DNA from: JAXDLK01 sp034666665
Lineage (GTDB): Bacteria > Desulfobacterota > Binatia > JACPRU01
Direction: 5' to 3'
Length of the DNA: 10,661 nucleotides
Assembly (NCBI GenBank): GCA_034666665.1
Contig: JAXDLK010000073.1
Span: forward strand, 1 to 10,661
A program made the position numbers and the translations under genes. Positions 4,914 through 10,661 of this stretch are shown here, in pieces (positions within the stretch are counted from its first letter, which is position 1; every line of letters starts with the position of its first letter). Below the pieces are notes generated by a model, which did not search any database, had not been told where the DNA came from, and was given only the letters and a program-made list of their open reading frames with translations.

Positions 4914-6313
4914 CGATCGCGGGCGAGCGCCCGGCGCGCTCGGCGGGTGCGCCAGACTCGTCCGAGCACGCGGAGTCCCGAGCGGGCGTCGATCTCCGGC
5001 CACTGGAGCAGCGCCTCCATCACGTTGACCGGCTTTCGTCCCCCGCGCCGCCAGTCGGCGAATTGCACCGGCTTGTACACCTTGGGTGTGCGCACCAGCG
5101 CCGTGGGATCGAGGAGATCGCCGCGCCGCACGGCTTCCGCGCGGACCGGCACCCCGAGGACCTGCTCCGCCTCGCGCACCGCGGCGGGGTCGATCCCGGC
5201 GCTCGGTGAATCCACTTCGACCCGCAGCACCACGTCGCGGCTGCGGAAGATGGCGAAGAACACGCGGGAGTCGTGCCGGTCGGCGAGGGCATATCCCGCC
5301 TCGAGGATCTCGTTCGTGAACACGCGCCGCCCGCCGTACTCCGCGACCTCTTCCTGACGGCCGAGGAGCTCGACGGCAGGCTCCGGAGCGCCGCACGTGC
5401 ACGGCACCACGCGGAGGAAGTCGCGCGTCAGATAGCGGACGAGCGGCATCGCTTTCGGTCCGAGGTGCGTCACCGTCAGCACGCCGGGGGTACCCTCGGG
5501 CACCGCCTGGAGCGTCTCCGGATCGAGAACCTCGGCGACGACGAGACGGGTCTCGAGATGGAGACGACCGGCCGCGCACGAGGCGCCGAGAAACAGGGTC
5601 TCGTTCGATCCGTAGATCTCGCGCACCGAGAGCCGCCAGTCGCGCTCGACGATGCGGCGCATCGCCGGCGGCATCGGCGCGCCCGCGAGGATCGCCATCT
5701 CGAGCGAGTCGAGCTCGCGTGGCGGGTCGATTCCGAGCGCGTGCGCAAGCTCCCAGAGGAGAAACATCTCGAGCGGCAGACAGGCGATGATCTCTGGCCG
5801 GAGCGTCCTCAGGAAGTCGAGCGCCCGCGGGAACGGGACGTCCCAGCTCAAGTTGCCGCAGGGAATGTTGCAGCCGCCGCGGATCCGTAGCGCCGATTCC
5901 AGACAGAAGGAGATCGGCGCGAACGACGGGAAGCGCGTGAGCAGGATCTTCCCTGGCGAGAAATCGGGGAACCACCGCGCCACCGCCTCGCCCTGGATCT
6001 CGAACTCCTCGCCGCGGTACCAGCAGGCGATCGGCTCGCCGGTGGTGCCCGTCGACTCGTGATAGTGCCAGAGGTCGCCGCGCTCGCAGGCGATCATACC
6101 CCACGGGCTCGCGTCGCGGAGGTGCTGCTTCGTGGTGAACGGGAGCGAGCTCAGCTCGTCGACGGAGCGGAGGGCCGGAATCGCGGAGAGATGATCACGG
6201 TAGAATGGTGATCGCCGAGCGAGCGCGATCGCTTCCGTGAGAGCGAGGTCGGCGTCTGGACGAGTGACGTAGACCCGCGCGGACGCAGACGAGGATCTCG
6301 TCGCTTGCACCAT
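4910..6313 (-). CDS. PaaK-like adenylate-forming ligase (phenylacetate-CoA ligase/CapK family)
   Basis: 467 residues, complete. Enzymes of this family activate a carboxylate with ATP to an acyl-AMP, usually then making a CoA thioester. The ATP loop is ESTGTTGEP (86-94), the A5-type motif is YGSNE (234-238), and the A7-type motif is YLTRD (294-298) in place of YRTGD. A CTCG pair (305-308) matches the Cys-x-Cys-Gly turn common in PaaK relatives. GRQEE (319-323) replaces the GRxDD hinge, and the small C-terminal domain ends with RTPKVYKP (408-415), holding the candidate catalytic lysine (411 or 414). The last 20 residues are strongly Arg-rich (VWRTRRARRALARDR). It is the last gene of the dodecin-led set, starting 9 bp after the PAC2 stop with no clear ribosome binding site. 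Acid substrate unknown; loss of CoA-ligase activity in favour of adenylation only is possible. Confidence 0.85.
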   Translation of the reverse strand: MVQATRSSSASARVYVTRPDADLALTEAIALARRSPFYRDHLSAIPALRSVDELSSLPFTTKQHLRDASPWGMIACERGDLWHYHESTGTTGEPIACWYRGEEFEIQGEAVARWFPDFSPGKILLTRFPSFAPISFCLESALRIRGGCNIPCGNLSWDVPFPRALDFLRTLRPEIIACLPLEMFLLWELAHALGIDPPRELDSLEMAILAGAPMPPAMRRIVERDWRLSVREIYGSNETLFLGASCAAGRLHLETRLVVAEVLDPETLQAVPEGTPGVLTVTHLGPKAMPLVRYLTRDFLRVVPCTCGAPEPAVELLGRQEEVAEYGGRRVFTNEILEAGYALADRHDSRVFFAIFRSRDVVLRVEVDSPSAGIDPAAVREAEQVLGVPVRAEAVRRGDLLDPTALVRTPKVYKPVQFADWRRGGRKPVNVMEALLQWPEIDARSGLRVLGRVWRTRRARRALARDR

Positions 6314-6322
6314 TCGATGCCG

Positions 6323-7090
6323 CTAGTGCGAAGGCTCGTCCTTCTTGAGGCCCCGCACGTAGTTCGACAGATCGCGGTCGGATTCGATCGCCTCCAGGAG
6401 CTTCGACTGGAACATCGTCGCCGCCGCCTCGAGGGGCCCGAGCTCGAGCGCGATGTCCAACCAGCCGCGGAGCTTCAAGAGGAGCGCGAGCGCCGCACGA
6501 GGATTCGGCGTCGCCGCGATGTAGTGTGGCACCGCCGCCCAGATCGACACCACGGGAATGGATTCCCGGCGGAACGCATCGGCGAGAACCCCGACGATCC
6601 CGGTCGGCCCCTGATACGTGGTCGGTGCGATCGCCAGGCTGGTGAGCGCCTGCGGGTCCGATGCGAACCCCGTCACCGGCACGGGGTCGCTGTAGACGAC
6701 TTGAGCGAGGAAGCTGCCGAGCAGCGCGACGCGCTGGACGCCCGTCTCGCGGGCGACGTGGAGGACGGACTCGCAGAACGTCTTCCAGCGAAGGTGCGGC
6801 TCCGGCGCCGTCAGGAAGATCAGATCGGACGTTTCCTCGGCCAGGAAGGCGAAGTCGGTCCATTCGATCGTGCGGAGCTGATTCCCGTCGAGCTTCACCA
6901 TCGGCCGCTGGACGGTGAAGTCGAAGAACTCCTCGCCTTCGATCGAGGCGAACGGCGTCGCCCCCAGTCGTTCGGCGGTGTACTGCACGGCGGTGGTCGC
7001 GGAGCTGCCGGCGTCGTTCCAGCCGGAGAACGCGGCGACCAAGGTAGGCCGCCGCAGTGCCGGCTTCGCTTCGATCCTGACCCGATCCAT
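6323..7090 (-). CDS. PAC2 family protein (proteasome assembly chaperone-like)
   Basis: 255 residues. Archaeal and eukaryotic PAC2-family members act as proteasome assembly chaperones; the bacterial proteins are widespread in actinobacteria and a few other phyla, and their function is not settled. The N-terminal motif LVAAFSGWNDAGSSATTAV (17-35) is the family hallmark. Other typical blocks are EEFFDF (53-58), a central hydrophobic DLIFLTAPEPHLRW, QRVALLGSF, and VVSIWAAVPHYIA with PNPRAALALL. The fold is Rossmann-like with no transmembrane segments, so cytoplasmic. ATG 7090 follows the stop of the 72-residue gene by 4 bp, with AGGG 8 bases upstream; the ligase gene starts 9 bp downstream, so all three are surely cotranscribed. 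No proteasome subunit gene is visible here, so the partner is unknown. Confidence 0.88.
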   Translation of the reverse strand: MDRVRIEAKPALRRPTLVAAFSGWNDAGSSATTAVQYTAERLGATPFASIEGEEFFDFTVQRPMVKLDGNQLRTIEWTDFAFLAEETSDLIFLTAPEPHLRWKTFCESVLHVARETGVQRVALLGSFLAQVVYSDPVPVTGFASDPQALTSLAIAPTTYQGPTGIVGVLADAFRRESIPVVSIWAAVPHYIAATPNPRAALALLLKLRGWLDIALELGPLEAAATMFQSKLLEAIESDRDLSNYVRGLKKDEPSH

Positions 7091-7094
7091 GGAG

Positions 7095-7313
7095 TCAGCC
7101 CTGTGAGGGTCCGAACCCGAGCGGCGTGAAGCCGAGCTGCTCGTGCCAATCGAGGTGCGCCTCGAGGTCGTCGACCTCGATCGAGCACAACCGGTCCCGG
7201 TCGAGGGCCGCGCTCACCTGACCGTCCGTCCATCCGCGTCGCGCGGCAGCGGCGCGGAGTGATTCCTCGAACGCCGTCCAGTCGAAGAGCAGGCGATACC
7301 TCGGCCTCCGCAT
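7095..7313 (-). CDS. Small protein of 72 residues, unknown, with a VOC-like C-terminal segment
   Basis: I do not recognise this protein as a whole. It is predicted soluble and cytoplasmic. Residues 1-40 look helical and Arg/Ala-rich (FDWTAFEESLRAAAARRGW). Residues 43-66 read CSIEVDDLEAHLDWHEQLG and then FTPLG, which resembles the first beta-alpha-beta unit of glyoxalase/VOC proteins (V-x-DLE-x-SL-x-FYE-x-LGF-x-PLG), but the protein stops there, without the metal ligands or the second half. The start is supported by AAAGG seven bases upstream of ATG 7313. It sits inside the tight gene set, 31 bp after the hydrolase gene and 4 bp before PAC2, which with GC-rich third codon positions argues that it is real. 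The VOC likeness could be chance. Confidence 0.7.
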   Translation of the reverse strand: MRRPRYRLLFDWTAFEESLRAAAARRGWTDGQVSAALDRDRLCSIEVDDLEAHLDWHEQLGFTPLGFGPSQG

Positions 7314-7344
7314 GCGGGGACCTTTGCGTGTCCGCCGCTCAAAA

Positions 7345-8346
7345 TCAACGTGCGGGTCGCGCCGCCCAGACGGTCGTACCGTCTCTCTCCTGTCGGCGGA
7401 CCCGGCCCTGTCGCCGCATGTGCTCGAGGTGCGCCAGGCTCTCGAACGTCGCCGGGAACTGCTGCTGGAAGGGGCTGTCGGCGTCGAGGCCGAACGACTC
7501 GAGCGCCACCTCGTACGCCGACCGCGGCCGGCCGCGGACGACGTCGAGCATCACCTGCATCCGGTACTCGTGGAACTCGACCAGCTGCGTCGCGCGCCGG
7601 CGGGCATCGTGGTAGACGCCGCCGTGCGCGGGCAAGACGGTGTCGACGTCCAGCTCGCCGACCTTCTTCAGCGAGGCGATGAAGTCGCCGAGCGGGTCCT
7701 GCGGCCCATCCGAGGTGATGCCGACGTGCGGCGTGATCTTCGGCAGCAGATGGTCGCCGACGATCGCCACTTTCTCCGCGGGCAGCACGATCACGCAGTG
7801 ACCCGGCGAGTGCCCCGGCGTCCACACCACCTCGAGCGTGCGGTCGCCGACGGTGATGCGGTCGCCGTCGGCGAGCAGATGGTCCGGACGCGTCGGTTCG
7901 TAGAGGCCGCGCCAGAACTCCCCCGGGGAAGGCAGGTTCGCGAACAGCGATCGAGGAATCCCGTTCCGCAGGAAGAAGTCGATCGTCTGCTGGCTCCGCG
8001 GCTTCGGCAGGAAGAAGCCGACCCGCTCGACCTCGAGCGGGTGCAGGAAGACCTCGGCCTGGCAGAGCTCGCGGTAGCGAGCGGAAGTTCCGAAGTGGTC
8101 CGGGTGGTGGTGCGTGCAGACGATCTTGCGGATGCGCGTCGCTTCGATGCCGAGCTCGGCGAGCGCCGTACGGAACGCCTGCATGCTCTCGGCGGTCGCC
8201 ATGCCGGTATCGACCAGCGCCCACTCGCTGCCGCCATCGACGAGGTAGACGTTGACGATCGTCGGCCGCATCGGCAGCGGCAAGGGAAGCAGGACGACGC
8301 CCGGGAGGACCTCGCGTGCCTTCGGGTTCGCGCCCCGAATCGTCAC
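7345..8346 (-). CDS. Metallo-beta-lactamase-fold hydrolase with C-terminal helical/winged-helix domain
   Basis: 333 residues, cytoplasmic by lack of a signal peptide. Metal ligands are clear: H79-x-H81-x-D83-H84 (in CTHHHPDHFG), H179 in TPGHSPGH, D198 in IVGDHLLP, H241 in LPAHGG, with the usual upstream Asp46 in LVDTGM. The set suits a dinuclear zinc hydrolase of the LACTB2/glyoxalase II-like broad group. From about residue 245 the chain is helical and ends FESLAHLEHMRRQGRVRRQERDGTTVW, typical of the winged-helix tail of LACTB2-like enzymes. Substrate unknown; thioester hydrolysis would suit its CoA-metabolism neighbours. The start is GTG 8346, overlapping the dodecin stop as GTGA, with GAGGAG 11 bases upstream, so translation is coupled to dodecin. 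ATG starts further downstream would cut into the first beta strand. Confidence 0.9.
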   Translation of the reverse strand: MTIRGANPKAREVLPGVVLLPLPLPMRPTIVNVYLVDGGSEWALVDTGMATAESMQAFRTALAELGIEATRIRKIVCTHHHPDHFGTSARYRELCQAEVFLHPLEVERVGFFLPKPRSQQTIDFFLRNGIPRSLFANLPSPGEFWRGLYEPTRPDHLLADGDRITVGDRTLEVVWTPGHSPGHCVIVLPAEKVAIVGDHLLPKITPHVGITSDGPQDPLGDFIASLKKVGELDVDTVLPAHGGVYHDARRRATQLVEFHEYRMQVMLDVVRGRPRSAYEVALESFGLDADSPFQQQFPATFESLAHLEHMRRQGRVRRQERDGTTVWAARPAR

Positions 8347-8555
8347 TCGTGGAGCTGCTCCTCGACCGAGAACGTCACCTCGACCCGCACGCGCCAGCGT
8401 GTTATGGCGCTCTCCTCCACCAGAGCCACGGCCTCGATCATCTTGGCCTGGCGGATGTTCTTGATCGTGAGGGACGCGCGCTTGACCGCGAGACGGACGG
8501 CGTCCTCGATGCCGGTCGACGACGTTCCCGTGAGGTCGATCGTCTTCTCCACCAT
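8343..8555 (-). CDS. Dodecin-family protein with altered flavin-contact residues
   Basis: 70 residues, the normal dodecin size (about 68). Dodecins form hollow 12-subunit spheres; typical members store flavins in stacked pairs. The family pattern is clear: LTGTSSTGIEDAVRLAV (8-24), RASLTIKNI (26-34), VRVEVTF (56-62). By an ungapped alignment to the Halobacterium salinarum protein recalled from memory, the flavin-stacking Trp36 is Gln36 here and the flavin-contacting Gln55 is Arg55, while LTGTS (8-12) is unchanged. Trp54 lies next to the altered site. Start ATG 8555 is preceded by GGGGGAG at good spacing; the longer frame lacks this and extends into the divergent spacer. It leads the five-gene set and overlaps the hydrolase start by three bases. 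Flavin binding should not be assumed. Confidence 0.88.
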   Translation of the reverse strand: MVEKTIDLTGTSSTGIEDAVRLAVKRASLTIKNIRQAKMIEAVALVEESAITRWRVRVEVTFSVEEQLHE

Positions 8556-8589
8556 GGTTCGTTTCTCCCCCGCACCGTGCGATCGGCGG
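8556..8589. promoter_or_regulatory. 34-bp divergent spacer between dodecin and DUF4124 genes
   Basis: Only 34 bp separate the two start codons, including the dodecin ribosome binding site. At least one promoter, probably both, must lie inside the opposing gene. I see no clear promoter elements here. Confidence 0.45.
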
Positions 8590-9330
8590 ATGCTACTGAC
8601 TTGGTACCGGCGACTCAACGCGGCCTGGGCGATCTGTCTGCTGCTCGCCGTACCGGCCGGCGCCGATCAGATTCGCAAGTGGCGCGACGCGAATGGCAAG
8701 GTGCACTACTCGATCGTCGGCGACGCGAAGAGCCGCCGTCCGGCCCGGGATCTGGGGCAGCCGTCATCGTCCGAGGAGCGCTTCTCCGTCGAGGCGAGTC
8801 TCCGGCGAAAAGCGATCGAGCAGTCACTGCGGAAGCGGGCAGCGGAGCTCACCGAGATCCGCGCCGCGCTCACCGAGACCGAGCATCGGGAAATCGTCGT
8901 GAGCTCTCCGGGCGTACCGGCGAAAGCCGTGGATCCTCGCGAGGTACGCGCGCTGCTCGACACGCAGCGGAACGCGTTCCTCACGGCGAAGGCGTTCCAG
9001 GAGAAGAAGGATCGCGAGCTCCGCGTGCTCAGGCGCCAGCAGCGCGAGAAGCTCGTGGAGCTCGGCGCCTTGTGGGATGACTTCGAGGATCTCCGTGCGG
9101 AGATCGAAGAATTCTACGGGGGGCTGCCGGCGTGGTGGCGCGACCGTCTCGACTGCCGTACCTGCCCCGCCCCGGACGAGATCGAGCAGGCCTTGCTACC
9201 CGCCGAGGACGCAGACGACGGAACGGATCGGGAAGCCGCCGCCGCAGCCGAGGAGCCGGCGGAAGAGGAACCCGGCGGCGCGTCCGACGCGCAGCGCGCG
9301 AGCCAGGAACGCCCGCCGGCGGCGCCATAA
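8590..9330 (+). CDS. Exported DUF4124-domain protein with coiled coil and acidic tail
   Basis: 246 residues, function unknown. Residues 1-25 form a signal peptide (WYRR, hydrophobic AAWAICLLLAV, likely cleavage AGA|DQ). A DUF4124-like unit follows at 28-41 (IRKWRDANGKVHYS), the short W-x-D-x-x-G-x-V-H-Y-S motif found at the start of many periplasmic proteobacterial proteins. Residues 62-100 and 116-173 are rich in Arg, Glu, Lys and Leu with heptad-like spacing, predicted long helices or coiled coil. A CRTC pair (189-192) comes just after PAWWRDRLD, and the last 50 residues are acidic and Ala/Pro-rich. Start ATG 8590 gives a proper signal peptide although the ribosome binding site is poor (GGCGG too close). 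The very long upstream open frame is antisense to the hydrolase gene and is not considered coding. It is convergent with the tandem MaoC gene, 16 bp apart. Confidence 0.78.
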   Translation: MLLTWYRRLNAAWAICLLLAVPAGADQIRKWRDANGKVHYSIVGDAKSRRPARDLGQPSSSEERFSVEASLRRKAIEQSLRKRAAELTEIRAALTETEHREIVVSSPGVPAKAVDPREVRALLDTQRNAFLTAKAFQEKKDRELRVLRRQQREKLVELGALWDDFEDLRAEIEEFYGGLPAWWRDRLDCRTCPAPDEIEQALLPAEDADDGTDREAAAAAEEPAEEEPGGASDAQRASQERPPAAP

Positions 9331-9346
9331 GACGCGCTTCGGAACG

Positions 9347-10405
9347 CTAGGCGTAATGCGAGCGGCGCTTGAGCGCCGTTTCCCGCTCGAGCACGAACAC
9401 GTCGATTCGTTCCCAGGCGTCACCTTTGCGGGCGAACTTGTGTCCGCGGAGCACCGTCTCGACGATGCCGAGGTCGGGTCGCTCGGGGAAGTCTCGCTTC
9501 CGACGTACGTCCGTCGAGGCAAAGAGCGTGTCTCCCGCAAACACCGGCCCGGTGTGGCGGCCGGTGCGATAGCCGACGTCGCCGACCGAGTTCTCTCCCA
9601 GGTCCGGCGACGCGAGCCCGAGAAAGACGTTGAACGGGATCCCGCCGTAGACGATCAGCTGACCGCCGATGTACTTCTCCGGGTTCTGCTCGATCAAAAA
9701 CTGATTGCAGTGGACCTGAGAGGTGTTGTCGAGCTGCGCCGTCAGGGCGATGTGCTCGCTCGTGATCGTGCGGCCGCGCGAGTGCTCGATCGTGGTTCCC
9801 GGCTCGAGGTCCTCGAAGTAGCCGTGCGCAGAAGACAGATGAGCGAGGCTGCGGTAGTCGCGCTCCCGACCGTACGCCGGGACGGCGAGGCGACAGTCGG
9901 CACGATCGGGTGCGACTTCGCCGTCCTCGACGGTAGCCGAGGGATCGGACTTCCACACCTGGACCTTGCGCTCGAAGTCGATGACGACGTCGCCCTCCTG
10001 GTTCCGGGCCGTCGAGTGGACGTGGACCACGCCGCGATCGGGGTCCTTCGAGGAGGCCTTGACGCCAAGCACGCGCGTCTCGACCTCGATCGTATCTCCG
10101 ACGACGACGGGAACGCCGAAGCGCATGTCGACGTACTCGAGGTTGGCGCGAGCGTTCTCGGAAACGTCCTCGACGGTCTGGCTGAACGCGACGTTCATCA
10201 CCAGCCCCGGCGGAGCCACGAGGCCGCGGAACCCGAACGCGCGCGCGTAGCGGACGTTCTTCGACAGCGGGTTCGTCGTCATGGTGAAGTCGGTGAAGGC
10301 GTTGAAGAGGCCTTCGTTGATGGTCTTGCCGCGCTTGTGGCGGAAGACCTGGCCGGGCTGGAAGTCCTCGAGGAAGTGCCCGGTCTTCGTTCGCATCGTT
10401 GCCAT
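9347..10405 (-). CDS. Tandem MaoC-domain protein, mesaconyl-CoA hydratase-like
   Basis: 352 residues with two hot-dog domains, near the 343 of Rhodobacter mesaconyl-CoA hydratase (Mch), which hydrates mesaconyl-CoA to beta-methylmalyl-CoA. Domain 1 (about 10-152) opens GHFLEDFQPGQVFRHKRGKTI; its hydratase motif is degenerate, TTNPLS (43-48), lacking both Asp and His, so it is probably structural. Domain 2 (about 195-340) opens GYFEDLEPGTTIEHSRGRTI and keeps NTSQVH (227-232), IVYGG (251-255), SGRHT-like TGRHTGP (281-287), FAGDTLFA and PDLGIVETV. These match the order of Mch domain 2 motifs (NTARVH, IVYGG, SGRHTNP, FAGDT) as I remember them. ATG 10405 is chosen for GGAGGGG 11 bases upstream; ATG 10396 is an alternative. 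It is convergent with the DUF4124 gene. The family is sound; the exact substrate (mesaconyl-CoA or another enoyl-CoA) is not shown. Confidence 0.85.
   Translation of the reverse strand: MATMRTKTGHFLEDFQPGQVFRHKRGKTINEGLFNAFTDFTMTTNPLSKNVRYARAFGFRGLVAPPGLVMNVAFSQTVEDVSENARANLEYVDMRFGVPVVVGDTIEVETRVLGVKASSKDPDRGVVHVHSTARNQEGDVVIDFERKVQVWKSDPSATVEDGEVAPDRADCRLAVPAYGRERDYRSLAHLSSAHGYFEDLEPGTTIEHSRGRTITSEHIALTAQLDNTSQVHCNQFLIEQNPEKYIGGQLIVYGGIPFNVFLGLASPDLGENSVGDVGYRTGRHTGPVFAGDTLFASTDVRRKRDFPERPDLGIVETVLRGHKFARKGDAWERIDVFVLERETALKRRSHYA
9363..9378 (+). terminator. GC hairpin followed by TTT, candidate terminator for the DUF4124 gene
   Basis: CGGCGC, loop TTGA, GCGCCG forms a 6-bp stem followed by TTTCCC on the plus strand, 32 bases past the DUF4124 stop. 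It lies inside the 3' end of the convergent tandem MaoC gene. The T-run is only three bases, so termination would be weak. Confidence 0.3.
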
Positions 10406-10574
10406 GGCGACGTTCACCCCTCCGCGACGATCGCGGTACGCCGCGCTCGTAGCAACTTTCGTTCGAGGGAGAAACACGACCGACCCGGGCTGATCCTGAT
10501 GACCGATCGCAGGTGACGCGGTCAGTCTCGCGCGAAGCCCCGAGATGTCGCGGAGGCCTTCGTGCGGACGAGTT
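10406..10574. other. Upstream region of the tandem MaoC gene, 169 bp
   Basis: It contains the MaoC ribosome binding site (GGAGGGG, 10417-10423, minus strand). The MaoC frame stays open upstream through the window end but its residues are Arg/Ser/Pro-rich and third positions are not GC-biased, so I do not extend the gene. A TTGCTA at 10449-10454 (minus strand) is a poor -35 candidate with no matching -10. Confidence 0.45.
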
Positions 10575-10661
10575 CTACGACCGCAGCGGGTGCCGCCGGA
10601 GCGCGTCGCGGAGACGAATCGCCGCGTGGTCGAGGCTTTCGCCGCAGGAGCGGCGGGATCG
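10575..10661 (-). CDS. Possible C-terminal end of another gene, cut by the window edge
   Basis: 28 codons ending in TAG, with GC-rich third positions and a helix-like sequence (ESLDHAAIRLRDALRRHPL). It would be co-directional with the tandem MaoC gene and end 169 bp before it. No family is recognised. A competing plus-strand frame from ATG 10545 also runs off the edge, so this call is weak. Confidence 0.3.
   Translation of the reverse strand, partial: RSRRSCGESLDHAAIRLRDALRRHPLRS

Noticed and set aside
4857..6104. 415-residue minus-strand open frame
   Set aside because: It is an alternate frame of the PaaK-like ligase, Arg/Pro/Ala-rich with no domain, while the other frame carries all adenylation motifs.
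7312..8589. Long plus-strand open frame upstream of and fused to the DUF4124 gene
   Set aside because: It is antisense to the MBL-fold hydrolase and dodecin genes, which have clear motifs; the signal peptide at 8590 marks the true start.
9077..10516. 479-residue plus-strand open frame
   Set aside because: It overlaps the DUF4124 gene out of frame and is antisense to the tandem MaoC gene; the composition is the Arg/Val/Asp-rich pattern of a GC-rich shadow frame.
10545..10661. Plus-strand ATG frame open to the right edge
   Set aside because: No ribosome binding site, an Arg-rich product and no recognisable motif; the opposite-strand frame is at least as likely.

Overview
A GC-rich (roughly two-thirds G+C by eye), gene-dense 10.7 kb piece of a chromosome from a Gram-negative, diderm bacterium. 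The diderm call rests on an outer-membrane porin ending in phenylalanine, a lipobox lipoprotein, an exported DUF4124 protein and a textbook sigma-54 promoter. The mix of acyl-CoA dehydrogenase, several MaoC-type hydratases, PAC2 and dodecin recalls deltaproteobacterial, Myxococcota or Binatota-like genomes, but that placement is an inference from gene content only. No mobile element, tRNA, rRNA or CRISPR was seen.

Layout. (1) 1-1649, minus strand: an OmpL-like porin followed by the N-terminal third of an ammonium transporter that runs off the left edge. A -24/-12 promoter (TGGCAC-N5-TTGCT) lies about 55-70 bp upstream of the porin start, so this looks like a nitrogen-regulated porin-amt operon. 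(2) 1650-1874: a 225-bp divergent intergenic region. (3) 1875-3180, plus strand: a 48-residue lipoprotein with a near-ideal Shine-Dalgarno sequence, then an acyl-CoA dehydrogenase starting one base after the lipoprotein stop. (4) 3143-3664, minus strand: a single-domain MaoC hydratase whose 3' end overlaps the dehydrogenase by 38 bp. (5) 3736-4899, plus strand: a ThiH/HydG-type radical SAM enzyme, convergent with (6). The two stop codons face each other across a 7-bp hairpin. (6) 4910-8555, minus strand: a compact five-gene set in transcription order dodecin, metallo-beta-lactamase-fold hydrolase, 72-residue unknown, PAC2 protein, PaaK-like adenylate-forming ligase. (7) 8590-9330, plus strand: an exported DUF4124 coiled-coil protein. 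(8) 9347-10405, minus strand: a tandem-MaoC protein resembling mesaconyl-CoA hydratase. (9) 10406-10661: a short non-coding stretch and perhaps the end of another minus-strand gene.

How they fit together. The dehydrogenase, both MaoC proteins and the CoA-ligase-like enzyme point to CoA-thioester metabolism (fatty, branched or dicarboxylic acids). The dodecin-to-ligase set is the most unusual assembly. Its first gene encodes a dodecin in which both signature flavin-contact positions (36 and 55) are substituted. The radical SAM enzyme is an orphan: no thiamine or hydrogenase-maturation partner is in view.
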